Below, piece after piece: positions 11,252 through 23,548 of a DNA stretch of 64,000 nt. The notes beneath the pieces were generated by a model. That model was not told the DNA's origin, made no database searches, and saw only the letters and a list, made by a program, of their open reading frames with translations. Numbering within the stretch: the first letter of the stretch is position 1; the number at the start of each line of letters is the position of its first letter. The position numbers and the translations under genes are program-made. Origin of the DNA: Microvelia longipes (Eukaryota; Arthropoda; Insecta; Hemiptera; Veliidae); assembly GCA_018340805.1 (NCBI GenBank), contig JACMZG010001911.1, forward strand, positions 36,927,200 to 36,991,199, in the 5' to 3' direction.

Positions 11252-11524
11252 TAATGTCATCATAAAAATATTTTTTGGATAGCACAAGTAGACCTAAAAT
11301 TTGATTTTTGTACGAAGTTTCAACTGTTTAGCATAAATACAGTGAGAGATACGATTATAACATTCACACACACACATGGACAGACAAAGTTTATATAAAC
11401 TACTTAGGAGGCCTTAAAAATACCTGCAACGGATAATTCAGGTTAAATCCCGGTTTCTGATTTTTTTTTCGGAAACGCAACACTTTTCCCTTATACCTAC
11501 GGCATAAATGAGGAAAATTAAAAA
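11252..11524 (-). mobile_element. R1 repeat, 5' third only
   Basis: On the minus strand it carries the 5' hairpin region (ttttcctcatttatgccg), the aaccgggatt word, the aggcctcctaagtag segment and a CA/TG-rich stretch. It stops near ctacttgtgct, in the core. The 5S-like module and tail are missing. Confidence 0.75.
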
Positions 11525-12269
11525 TCCGAATAGAATCAGATGTGATCAGTATTAGCTACAAAATCAATTAGATAAGCATAGTATAATTGTCAGACTTTAA
11601 ACTAGATAATTAGAACAAAATTATGAGAAGAGCCAAGAAATATGAATGGAATACAAAATATGGAAAATATGGCATACAATATTTAAGTAAGATTATAAAA
11701 TTTTATTTGATTAAATAAGAAAATAATGTCATGTATTACAATTGAAAGAATTGCAGTCCTAAATTGGACGGGGTAACAATGAAGTCATTTTAGGATACTT
11801 GAAACCTAGATTTGAAGTCCATTTTAAGCCTCAGTTTTTATTTCTAAATTTTACGTCTTTTTCAAAACTAATTGAAACAATACGACTCGTAATTTTAATA
11901 CTTAACATGATTAAATAACCTTATACCTACATTAACTTTATGTATACTATGAATCGATTATATCTAGCTAGACTTAAATACCTACTTTTAAAAGCACGAG
12001 AATGCACTTAATGGCTTAAAGTGCATATAATTTGTAGCTTTTTAAAGAGTACTTAACTTTTTTTTACCACATTATTGTTTAGTTCATTGTTAGTGGAGTG
12101 GTTTTTAGTGAAATTAATTAGACAGGACTGTTTTTAAAAGTTTTGTGGCATTGCTTGTTACTCAATAGCTATTTTAGAGCATACATTAAAAGTTACTAAG
12201 CTGATTTAAATATATTGTTTCATACGTAGTATATCGCAAACCGAAATGTAGTATGTATATTTATTGTAT
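11525..12269. other. AT-rich unassigned sequence
   Basis: No gene is seen. A small hairpin (atgcactt / aagtgcat) lies at 12003-12027. Confidence 0.5.
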
Positions 12270-12745
12270 GTATGTCTTCTTTTATGTATACATGGTTGTT
12301 TTACTTCATCAGTTTTTCATATTACTGGTTTATATATAAGTGGCATTCTCCCTCGATAAAAGCGAATTTTCAAACTTATTAGTCAAATTTCGTGCTCTGC
12401 TTACATTATGTCAATCAGTCATATGTTTGGTTTGACATATTTATGTCGATCAATAAAACCGGACCTATGACTAATAATATAAGAAAATTTTGTATGTTTG
12501 TGAACCATTCATAGTAATATATGTATAAAAAATTCAACCCTATCTAAACACTATATCAATATTTGTGATTTTTTTAAAATATTTGTTGGGTCGTTTGTAG
12601 TTAATGAAATTAACCCACAAGTTATGGTTAATTTTTGTGGTTCGGAACATTAACAAGGTTGGTTTTTGTACTAAGTTTAATTTCGATACAATAAAGCGTT
12701 CGAAAGTTATCGTGTCCCATAGAAACTCACACACACACACACAAG
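12270..12745 (-). mobile_element. R2 repeat, nearly full copy
   Basis: On the minus strand it starts with a short TG repeat (the CA run at 12726-12742), then tctatgggacacgataactt, tcgaacgctttattg, aacttagtacaaaaaccaac and the ttaatttcatt core. It continues through ggttcacaaacatac to gccacttatatataaaccag. The GC-rich tail is reduced or missing. Two overlapping short frames here are by-products of the repeat and not genes. Confidence 0.75.
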
Positions 12746-12992
12746 TAAAGATTACAACTTGCAGATGCCTAAGGATAAGTAAGTATAAAATTATGGAAAA
12801 ATGCTGGTGATCTAGTTAAATATACAGCACTTGCTAGAATAGAATAGATGAAATTAAAAGAAATCTGAGAAGTGCAATATTGTATATATGTTAACATTAT
12901 ATATTTTAAGTTAATGTAAGACTTACCTTATTCTTAGATCGTAAGTTTGTATTACTATTAAACTAAGCGTGCAATAATTTTTGGAGCACGCT

Positions 12993-12995
<3 letters not shown>
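12746..12995. other. short unassigned spacer
   Basis: No feature is seen between the R2 copy and the microsatellite. Confidence 0.5.
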
Positions 12996-13051
<56 letters not shown>

Positions 13052-13081
13052 GTGTGTGTGTGTGTATAATATGTACTTATA

Positions 13082-13149
<68 letters not shown>

Positions 13150-13165
13150 TAATATATGTATGTGT
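12996..13165. repeat. compound (CA)n-(TA)n-(TG)n microsatellite
   Basis: A long CA run passes into TA, a short TG run, then long TA with sporadic ataata interruptions. An apparent 87-codon frame across it is only dinucleotide repeat. Confidence 0.95.
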
Positions 13166-13237
13166 GTATATATTCTTGATTAGGGATACCCCCTTCAAAA
13201 ATCTACCCCCCCCACTCCTTCCCGGGGATAAAAGTCG

Positions 13238-13288
13238 GGAGTAAAATAACTGCTGCAGTAGTTATATATTTATATGCATATATATAAT

Positions 13289-13343
<55 letters not shown>

Positions 13344-13364
13344 CTTCACCAGTTATTTTACCCT
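13238..13364. repeat. inverted repeat flanking a TA array
   Basis: The left arm gagtaaaataactgctgcag continues to tagttatata. The right arm tatataaactacttcaccag continues to ttattttaccc and is its imperfect reverse complement. The loop is a long TA run. This looks like a small fold-back element whose centre expanded into a microsatellite. Confidence 0.6.
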
Positions 13365-14353
13365 TTAATATAGTTGATTGAGTATTTAAGAAAATAAAGC
13401 TATTTATTAGGTAATGTGTGTGGGTGGGTGAGAAATGTTACCTATGTTGGATTTGGAGGTGAATGTAGAGAAATTCTCTCTTTACAACTCTACCCCAGAT
13501 CAATACCAATCCCCTACTTACGTTACTCTTTTTTTACCCCTTTCTACCCAGAATTTCAACCGAAAACCACTACAACACTAACTACCTGCTTTTTACCTTC
13601 CCATCGTCCCATACTCGATAGGAAAACTTTTTTTCTTATCGCTCCTCTTTATTATACTTGTATGGTTCCTCTTTTTTTCTTAATGTTATCACCGTTTAAA
13701 TGTTAAAAAGAAGGTACGGAGAGAAAATGGTGAAGTAATCGTATCTTTTATGCATTTAAGCAAGTTGACTTTATTTCCAAAGTAGATAAAAGCTATAAAA
13801 GTTATTTTTGTCAAAAAGAAGAAATCAAGTTTTTTTGGTATTTTATTTTATTGCTTTAAATAGTTTGTGTTATTACAGCATTTAACTTAGAATAAATTTG
13901 GGTTTTAAGAAATCTTTTGGAACAAGAAAAGACTTTAGGATCAGTAGTATTATGATGAAAGACTTTAGTATCTTATGTATTATGATAGCACCTTAGTAAC
14001 TATCTGAGGTGTGGCTGCAATACGTATTTGTATGTATTTTACATATTCATGGAAGAAAAAGCAATTATCATATAGTCTTGAAATAAGAAGTTATAAACAA
14101 TTTAGGCTTTTTGCAAAATTTAATTTGAATGCAAAACTTAATTTGAAGACAGGCTTTAACTGTTAACATTGGAGCCATAGTGATGAGGGTTCAGAAATGA
14201 GAGATTCTTGGGAGAGTCTTAATCTGAAAAATGTTTTTCAGTGCTAGCTCTAATTATTTAGCGAATTTACGAAGATCAGAAATGAGCTTTTGAGGTTGGG
14301 ATTATGGAGGGGGGAATAGAGTAGATTTTGTGAAATAGAGGACTCACTGATCA
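13365..14353. other. unassigned sequence, pyrimidine-rich in part
   Basis: A 96-codon frame at 13416-13706 is biased by ct-rich composition and shows no domain. No other feature is supported. Confidence 0.5.
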
Positions 14354-14373
14354 AAAAAAAAAAAAAAAATATG

Positions 14374-14447
<74 letters not shown>
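14354..14447. repeat. poly(A)-(TA)n-(TG)n microsatellite
   Basis: A17 is followed by a TA run and a long TG run. It directly precedes the R2 copy, and the TG part may be the expanded 5' end of that element, as in the copy at 12270-12745. Confidence 0.9.
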
Positions 14448-14449
<2 letters not shown>

Positions 14450-14450
<1 letters not shown>

Positions 14451-14920
14451 TGTATGTACGAGATTTTTGTTCCTTAGCGTTTCTATGGGATACAATAACT
14501 TTCGAACGCTATGATCGAAATGAAACTTTGTACAAAAATCAACCTTGTTCCGAACCCTATTGTTTGTGAATTACGTGTGACTTCCTTAACCTGCAATAAT
14601 GACACCACAAACATTATTTCTATATCATACATTATATATTCAAGGAGAGTTTCGATCGGGCTTCTCATTTTATTATCAGTATTAGTTTCGGTGTTATTGA
14701 TTGAGTTATATAACCTAATGTAAAGACATCAGGTTTAAAAATTACATTACATTTAAAAAGTATTCGCTTATAGTAAGTAAAAGTAGCAAGTAAGCAAAAG
14801 TAATTCGCTTATATCGTGGCAGGACTAATAAACGACTACAAACATGTGGATGCGAAGTGGCCACAGTTCCCTAGCTCCGACGCTGGCCAATCACTATGAG
14901 GCCGAAGGCTTCTTGTTCTA
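14450..14920 (+). mobile_element. R2 repeat, near full length with tail
   Basis: In order: gcgtttctatgggatacaat, aactttcgaacgctatgatc, gaaactttgtacaaaaatca, aacctgcaataatgacacca, attatcagtattagtttcgg, cgcttatatcgtggcagga, and a tail with gccacagttccctagctccg and aggccgaaggcttcttgtt. The words gaaactttgtacaaaaatca, cgcaataatgac and tatcagcattag are shared, in order, with R1. There is no coding capacity. Confidence 0.8.
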
Positions 14921-14927
14921 TATGACG

Positions 14928-15028
14928 ACTAAGGCCCGTATTCAAAGACATCTCCCTAACATTCTCCTTGTTCCTTAAGGAGAATGTTTGGAAAATGTTA
15001 GAAGATGTCTTTGAATACGGGCCTTAGT
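14928..15028. mobile_element. 101-bp MITE with TA flanks
   Basis: The left end actaaggcccgtattcaaag (then acatct) is matched by its reverse complement at the right end. A second nested inverted repeat (acattctcctt / aaggagaatgt) fills the centre. If the terminal repeats start at AGGCCC, both sides are flanked by TA, compatible with Tc1/mariner-type insertion. No open frame. Confidence 0.8.
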
Positions 15029-18000
15029 TTACAGTTCATCAAGAAAAGTAGTCTTGTCCTGCTTCTATGGGACGGTAGGCTAGGGAAAAACTTTCACAAC
15101 AAAGTTATGCTTAAGTAGTGGGTTATGATCTTGTAATCCTTAATATTCATAATCATAAATTTTTATATTTCTGTTGTATCCTATTTAAACTAAAACGAAA
15201 CATTTTTTAATGAAAATAAAACAAATATTTTAATTTATTTATACTTTTATATTAATATAGAAATTAAACTATTTTTATATTAATATCAAAATTAAAAAAA
15301 ATAATTTCTGTTAAAAAGAATGTTTTTAGTTCATAAATTATTAAATAATAAAAAAAATTAAAGTGGAATAAGAAATATGAGTATAAAATGTATGAAAATT
15401 AGTTTACCCCTGTGCACTTCTATATAACATTATTCATCTTTCAATTACATAATGATTGCTGGAGTTCTAACTCAATTCATAAATATGCACATAAAAGCTC
15501 TCTTCTTTGCCTTGTTTAGCTCAAAATAACGAACCATTGCACTGAGAAAGAAAAAGGAAAACAACTGAAGAAATTACATTAAATTTAAAATAACTTCATC
15601 TTATGTATCCTTACCTGGCCCTTGAGCTCTTGCATTATTTAAAATAAGAAAGTCAAGCTTAAAAAAGAAAAAAACCATACCCCTTTTTTTCCTTGCTACA
15701 ATTTACTTTTCCGTTTTTTTCCTTTCAACCTTTCGAAAAAGGATGACTAGGAATGGGAAAAAGGTGTAGAAAAAGCCCAGCGAGATGAGAATAAAATTAC
15801 TTCATAAATAAATATGAACAAGAAGTTATATTTTTTTCTCGTAGAAAAAAGAAGGCTAAGAGTAGAACGATTACCATGAATATTTTGCCTTGGAAGAGAT
15901 CTTGTCGACAGTGTGAAAAATTACCCATCTATTTACACGTTAGCTTCATTGTTTTCTGTCTTATATATTTTAATTTTCAAATCAAGTTAAAATTAATAAA
16001 TTTTTACATACATTTATGTATGTTCATGTATCTCTGGTACGGATTTTTGTAATAAGGTTTCCTTTCATAATTTTATTCTTTGTATGGTTTATGCTGTTTC
16101 ATTCCTATTAAATAAATAACGTCCTTAAAGAAATTCACTTCGGGATGGTAATTGCAAAGATTACCCGAAGCGATTGATTTCCCATTTATTTCCTTAGTCA
16201 TCCATTAAAAGTAAGAGAGCAAAGTAAGTTTTGATTCTAAAACTGAAGTTTAATGACCGTAGAAGATACCAATACTCTGTTTAAGTTTATAATCTTGTGT
16301 TAAGTATTTTGTCTAAAACTTTATTTTAAATTGTTAAAGTCAAATCTAAATAAGTCAGTAAGCACTTTGACTTAGAATATGTTGACGCACTTAAACATTT
16401 ATACAGTAGTAGAAAATTTCACTAAAAATTACGCGATGAGGTCGTCGGAATGCTACGTGAGGGAACTATTTTAGTGTCAATTTATATTTTCTCCCCCATT
16501 TTATCCGAAATTATGTTCAATACTTAGATACATCTGCCAATACATCCTCCGGTAAAATCAAAAATATTGGTCTCCTTATTCTTTTTTTATAAAATCAAAT
16601 CTACTAAACTTTTCTTTTAGAACTACTTAAATTATTGAATTATTTACCGAGGAATAAAAAATGTATAAAAATATTGTCTAAAAATACTTAGTTTATATCT
16701 GTTTGTTAAGTTAAGTGCTTTGCGTAACAGTAAAATATATTTGAAAGAAAAACATATTCCTTTAGGTAAAAAGTTGGGAGATAAAGAATGCAACATTTTT
16801 TTGTTGTACCATGTCAATCTTTTTAAACGTAAAAAGAAATCTCGTGATGTGCCGTAACATTTTAGGTAAAAGCTGGGAGGGTTTTTTTCTGAGGGATATT
16901 TTTGTAACTTGTAGTGTTAGGAAAAGTCTAAAGGAAGTAAGTTGGCCGGATGGTCCTTCTTTACCCGAGGGAGTTACACGTCATATTATGAATACGAAAT
17001 ATCTTTTCTTGGAGGAAAAGCTTTCTTTCTAAAATTGTTGGTTGAATAGAGTAAATAAGATATTTTTTAGAATCGTATTTTTGCTACAATATTTTTGTAT
17101 TAGCTATGTTAATGCAATGGAATAGTAAGATTTGTTTAACTTCTAACAGACTCTTTGAAATATGTGGTACCACGTTGTAGATTTACGAAAAGCATTGACT
17201 TGTGATTTTCTTTACGTTTCTAGCTAGCTATATATTACTCTAACTCGTATTCCAACTTGTGCTTTAATTTAACATTTTACCTACTTCCATTTTACTACTA
17301 TTTTACCAAAATACGTTTTTAATTATAAAATAATTATGGCGCGTAGGTCCGCAAACGGGACAAATTTTCTCCCTTTTCTGATCAACTTTTTGCAACTTTT
17401 TTTACTTTCTTTAATGCTTAATCAAAGCTCTAAAGACACGCTAAATGAGTTGAGTCAATCTGATTTTGTAAGGATAACCAGGCCATTGTTTGGTACTGCA
17501 TTTAGAATATATAGGCGCATTTCTCATGAAAATTCTTGAAAAGTATTCAAAATACTAAGCATAACCAAATATTGGTTAATCAATTGATTGTAGAGCTAAA
17601 AGTATTCTTAATACTATAAGTACTTGTTAATACTAATAATAATACTAGTTAATACTACTAATAAGTATTTCTATTTTTGTTTTATTTTTCAATCTAGCCT
17701 GTCTATTTGTTAAAAGTTGTTTAACTTGGTTTAATGTGATGCCATCTCCTTAGTCTAAGTTATAATTGAAAGTAATGATTTTTTCCTTTTTTATTTAAAT
17801 AGTGCTCTAGAAGCATAATCCTTTTTATTTCTCATTTTTGCTCTTACTTAAACTTACATAGTTATATTAGGTAAACGTAAAAAGCGATTTAATACACTTT
17901 CTTTTTTAAGAACTGCTCGAAAGATATGGTTATCCCTTTCTAGGAATATATATGGAAATGAAAACATTTCACAAAATATTTTTTTTTATTCAACAACTTT

Positions 18001-18350
18001 TGCCCCGAAAAAATATATATCTTTTTAGAAAGTATCTTCTTCAAGAAAGTTTTTTATTATATAGGTACAAAATGGAAAAAAAACTGCTGTAAAAAAGAAA
18101 GAAGTAAAGAATAAAAATGAGACTTAACAGAAATAAGACGAGCGAGATTTAACAAAAGTTATGAAACTTTAAATTCAAGCAGTTTTAAAGTTTTTATGTA
18201 CCAATATAAACCCATCACAATTTTAAGTTTTTAAAAAGTAATGAATAATTTAAACAAGTAAATTATATGCTAGATTGATGAATGAGTTGACGATTGTAGA
18301 TAATATGTAATAGGTATTAAAATAGTCGTTTCACGAGATAATGAAATGAT
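15029..18350. other. AT-rich unassigned sequence
   Basis: No gene is supported. Short frames at 16811-17032 and 17336-17539 show no recognisable motif. A nested hairpin (cttcggg / cccgaag, inside it ggtaat / attacc) lies at 16138-16170. Confidence 0.5.
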
Positions 18351-18414
18351 GCCAAGTTTCTTTACTTGGCAGTAAGATAGTGCTTAGCAAGGTTATTAGT
18401 TGCTAATAACCTTA
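18351..18414. repeat. two adjacent short hairpins
   Basis: tgccaagt / acttggca at 18351-18372, and aaggttattag / ctaataacctt at 18390-18414. Both are perfect over the arms. Function unknown. Confidence 0.55.
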
Positions 18415-20259
18415 ATTTTGAGCAACCTCGATTAAATGTCGTTCGATTGTAGAGTATTAATAGAAGATAATATTTCACTAATATATTTATACTCTTAATG
18501 ATTTATACTACTTTTAAATCTAGCAAGAATACTATTCATGTATGTGTTATTTATTTAAATATTGTCTGAGTAAGAGTAGCTAATAAGATATATAATAGCT
18601 AATTATATGTATAGTATCTGATTAGATGTAGTATCTTATGACATATATACAACTTACATTCTTTCTACGTTGCTAAATATAAAAATGTAATCTCTTTTAT
18701 AAAATGTTTTATTATAATTAACGTTGATTGTAAAAACTTATTGGTGATAAAGGCTAGTTATTTTTAAGAAGGTTTTTATGAATATTTCATATATTTTGGG
18801 AGTTAAATAATGTGATTTTGTTTTAAAAACTGAAAATTAATAACTGAGACTTCGTCATAACCATCCGTAACGGGCAATTTATGTTGTTTTAAGGGGTTTA
18901 CACCACGCTGTCTATCTGTGCGTGTGTTTTTAGTGGTTTTCATCATGCTGTCTATCTGCATGTGTTTTTGTGTCAAGCTTATCTCCTGCCGTGTTCATAC
19001 CAGGCGAAACCTGTTCCTAAAACCAGACTTTAGCTGTGCTGTTTGAGTCAGTAAGAATTAAGTAATATCAAATATTTGACAAATTAAATTGAAATTTGAC
19101 ACATATATAGGCTTTAAGTAACTATAAGATTCTTAAACTATATTATGTTGATTCATGTATTAAATGATTATACTATCAGATTGCTCATATACCGGTAATT
19201 CATATGTACAATTTTCTTTTAAATATTTTTTCTGTAAATAATCATAAAACACAATTTATTGCTTATTATTAACTGTTAATTATTTTCCTTTTGAGCATGT
19301 TACCAATTCTTTGTGTGTGTTTTTTGTTGCTTTTCCTGGTCTTAAAGTATAATATAAAATCTTAAACTAGTTGATAAAGAAGGGGAGCGGAAACTACTAA
19401 GTCGTGTGAGACAACTTTTAAGAAAAGTTAAAGAGGCAAATTAAACAGTGACAGGATAAACTAAAAGGATGAGGGGGGATAAAGTGATACAAATAAGCGA
19501 CAACAAAAACAAAGTGACAAGAGTTTGCGGTGAAATAAACATAATGAGTTGAGTAAAGGAACGAGAATGTTGAGTGGGGAGGAGATGCGCTCGCGTGGGA
19601 CTCTGGATACCCCGTAGCCTTAGGATACAAGTCTCTAATTAGCCGTGACCGAACACTACACACACCCCTACATTATGTAACATATCTACACCATGACATA
19701 TTTTAACAAAGACAAAGTATAGCGCCATGTAGTTGCTCTTCTACTGCTCCTGTATTACTCGACAAGGCAACTTTTTAGTTGATTTCTCTCTTTATTCTTT
19801 ATATCACAGTTTTCAATTCTATTCAATAAAACCATCTTTTTCTTTTGTTTCCGTCTTTTTGTATTCTTTATGATTAATTAAATCTGTGTAAGTATTTCAT
19901 TGGATTGTATGTATTTGATTCAACTGAGTCTGGATAATAATTAAAAGAAGTTTGCATTTCTTTATAATTATTTTTTAGTCTCGTTATTGATTGATTGTAA
20001 ATGGTCGTGCTAATTAAATCGATAGTGTGAGATGAATAAATTTTTTTAAAAAATCTTAAAAATACAATTCTGCTGTAAATTATGTTTTACGAATTATGAC
20101 TGCGGTAATTTTTATTTTAACAATCAATATATAAAGCAAAACAAAAATGTAAATCCATTTTCTCCCATATTTGATGTAAAAATAATTGTTTTAGGCTGTC
20201 AAAAAATGAAACTAGTATTTATAGCCCAGAAATGAAATTTTACTTACCAATTATAAATC
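18415..20259. other. AT-rich unassigned sequence
   Basis: A 40-bp motif ending in ctgtctatctg and tgtgttttt occurs twice at 18896-18969. The frame at 19418-19663 on the minus strand has no recognisable domain. Confidence 0.5.
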
Positions 20260-20374
20260 TAGCGCCAGAGCCAAAGGTGAGGTAAGATTTTACAAATTAC
20301 CTGCAAAGGCAAAGGCGAGGCAGGTAATTTATAATATGACTGCCAAGGCGAAGCCGGAAAGATAAAAATCTTAC
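20260..20374. repeat. nested hairpin cluster
   Basis: gtaagatttt (20283) pairs with aaaatcttac (20374). Inside it aaattacctgc pairs with gcaggtaattt across a loop of aaggcaaaggcgag. A third, overlapping pair is cttacc / ggtaag to the left. The short GC-rich words (aaggcgaggc, aaggcgaagccgg) recall the tails of R1 and R2. Confidence 0.55.
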
Positions 20375-23300
20375 ATGTCAATAATGTTTCCTCTCCTGCA
20401 TTGCTGCGTAAAATATTTTGTCTACATCTTTCTATTAGGAAAAATATTAAAACACAAATAATTTATCTAGGATTTCCATTGGTTTATTTCTATATAGCAA
20501 CAAGAAATCAATACAGGAAACAGACAGGTAAAGTATTACATGCCCTGGGACACAAAGTAAAACCCATGTATTTCCAGTGCAACTTTTAATCCTAAGGCAG
20601 TTAATACTTTACATGCTTGACTTTAAAATATACGTTAAAAAAATACCTGCCTGTTTTTAAAATTCTAGTTTTAGATTGGCTTAATAGCATTTTCCAGATT
20701 AAAAATAGTTGAGTAATAATTAATTTTCTTGCCGTGAGTGGCTTTAAGTTTTAATTCAATCAGAATCAAAATAGAAAGTCTGTAAAATAATTCAACTACC
20801 CTAGTACCTAAAGGTTGTAAAGTAAATATTTTACTCACTCATCAATATATTAATACTTTACTATTATTTTGGGTACTAAATGTTTTCTAGAATAGTACAG
20901 TCTCGTTTTTGCTACTTAAGTTGAGAAAACGTGTAGGTTTAGCAATGAATTAGTCTTTTGTTATAGCGGCTAATTTATTGGCGTTAGAGCTTATATTTTA
21001 CTCTGCATTATGGTTTATATTTCTTTACTTACTTATAGACTAAAATATAAATTCAAGAGGCAAGGATTTAAAAGATATCGAAATTATATATGTGAATTAA
21101 TTGGTGTAACAACAAATAATATTTGATGTCTTTGTTTATTAATTACTTAATTACTCACACCTCTCATTAATTACTTCTAAGAAAGATTATCCTTTAATTC
21201 TTACTCGGTCATTCATTCTCCACCTTTACCTGGTTCATCAGCAGTTATAACTGCACCTAAAGTGTCAACTAATGCTTTAGTCTAGTAATTTTTTCTAAGG
21301 GTTTAAATAATATATATGTATTCTGCTTTACAAACCCTAAAATCACATCTTTGAATGATCCGTCCTGAACAAAATGAATAAGCTAAATCTATTAAGGAAG
21401 GTCAGGAAAGTATTTATTCTACTTTTTAAATGCGCAGAAATAATATCCTCCTTAATTACTACCCCTTGATCAAGTTAAGTGTTTTTAAACCAGTATAATT
21501 TGTAGCTATAAAACCTACTACCATAAAAGCAGGAAATCACACTTAGTATACAGATCTAATATTTTTTAAGCAATGTCACTAAATAATTAGATCTGTTTTT
21601 TTAAAAAAAACTGATTAGAGTTGTATAATTTTTACTATTTAAACTGTTAAACTAGCATTTTCTTGAAACGAGTTTTATGTCAGTCTAAAGGAGAAATGGA
21701 GAAAAAATGGCATCTTTTCTTTTTCTAAAATATATAGTAACATATATGACAAAGATAGTAAGAGATGTCGGATGCCAGACACGTTTCAGTCTCGACATAG
21801 TCTTGCTGCCTTACTAACCATTCTCTCTCGCTCTCCCTCTTTTCTTTTCGTCGTATTCCTGAAGAAAATCCATAGGAGTTGCTTTGCAAAGCTGCACGGT
21901 CTTTTCTTTTTCGTATCTCGTTCCTTTTGCTCATTCATCATATGACAAAACTGGACCCTCCGCAATCTTTTACCAGTGGCCTCTTTATCTTTATTTTATT
22001 TTACTAATGCAGCCCTATATTTTTATCCTAATCTTTAACAATTTGAGGTAGTAATACCGTAGAAGCAAAAAATGCTATAGCCATTTGTTTCAAAACCTCC
22101 ACGTTTCAGTACCTTAACTCAAAAATCGAAACAAGTTATCGCATGTATTTATGTATCGACAGATGGATATATGGATGTGTGCATGTTCATTATCTTTGTA
22201 AGAACAATGAGATTAATTTAAATTCCATAAAAATTGGTTGGATGTCTCTGAAGGTTAAATTTGTTACTTTTTCTCAGCAATTACTTTATTTTTTCCTTTA
22301 TACCTTAGGAATTTAAGGAAACTACTATGAAAATCCAAATGCGAACTTTTTCAATTAACTATCCTAGAGAGTATGCATTTTCCATTCCAATGATTTGTAA
22401 TTTCTCTCATTTCCTCATTTTCACCATTAGACGATTAGAAAATTCTACACTTGTCGTCCAATTGATTAAAACTGCCTCGCAATTCAATATGTTGTAACGC
22501 ACAAACTGGTACTATTTAATTTAGTAGGTTTTTTGGTTTTGTTAGACTTAATTGTTTTAAAATATAAGTGGAATACAATAGTGAAAGACAAATCTTGAAT
22601 CATTTTTGCTCACTTGAACAATCTCATCGAGGTTGGTAATATTTTCTCTTTTATTAATATTATTTTCTTCATGCTTTTCCTTTATTTTGTTTATCTCATT
22701 TCTATGAATTCTACCTTTCTCTACAGTACAATACATAAATTCTAAAGAATTTAGTAGCATTCTTGTTTTGTCATTGTTTATCACTACTGAGTTTTTTATT
22801 TCACTTAATTTTTTCGTGTAGTGGTTTATTTTCCAATTTTTCTATCGCTGTTAAAAAGAAAAGATCTCATTCTATAACTTAGGAAATATTTACCTCTGTG
22901 GCCCCTTTTCCAACAATGGCCGGCAAATCCTCTCTCTCTATCTCGCCGCATCCTAACCTCTCCGACCCCTGTGAAAGGTTCGGTACAACTTTTAATGAGC
23001 TTTCCACTCTCTGTTTCACTGGCGCTTTCATTCCACAGATTTTGTCTTAAATAATTCATTTTAAATACTTATTCAAACCCAACGCCGTTTCCCTCAACCA
23101 TTTTCACTTTACTTTTTATTTATATAGTGAAAATAATTTACATTTAAATATACTGAGCTCGGTTGTTTTCCTTTTATTTATGTTTCTCAAAACAATATTT
23201 TCTTTTGTACATCAAATCATTAACCCGTAATATTTCTCTATAAAATTGATACAAAACTTTATTTTTGTTTGTTGTTTAATGAAAAAGATCCTGATTATAT

Positions 23301-23548
23301 CTTGTAAATGCCATGTGCTTTATAAATTTAAAGTGTATATGCAATAACTTTTCGGATTATTATTTCTTTTAATATTTATATAGAAAGAGCTTCCGCTGAT
23401 GAGAATGCGGGAGAAGGAAAAAGAGGGGGATAAATTGTTTTGTAAATATCAACCTCTCCCGGTTGTAGACAAGATATAAAAAAATCTTATATAGCACTTC
23501 TGTTTTAAGTTTAGACATTTAAAATCTTTTTACTTACCTTTAGCGCAG
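20375..23548. other. AT-rich unassigned sequence
   Basis: No gene is supported. The short frames on both strands (for example 20401-20589, 21725-21934, 22557-22784, 22826-23059) lack motifs and homologous copies here. Confidence 0.5.

Noticed and set aside
12604..12810. Overlapping frames on both strands
   Set aside because: Both are inside an R2 copy and are not conserved in other R2 copies.
13416..13706. 96-codon frame
   Set aside because: Proline/threonine/phenylalanine bias comes from ct-rich DNA; no domain and no homologous copy in the window.
22826..23059. 77-codon minus-strand frame rich in R and E
   Set aside because: Composition follows a tc-rich segment; no family recognised.
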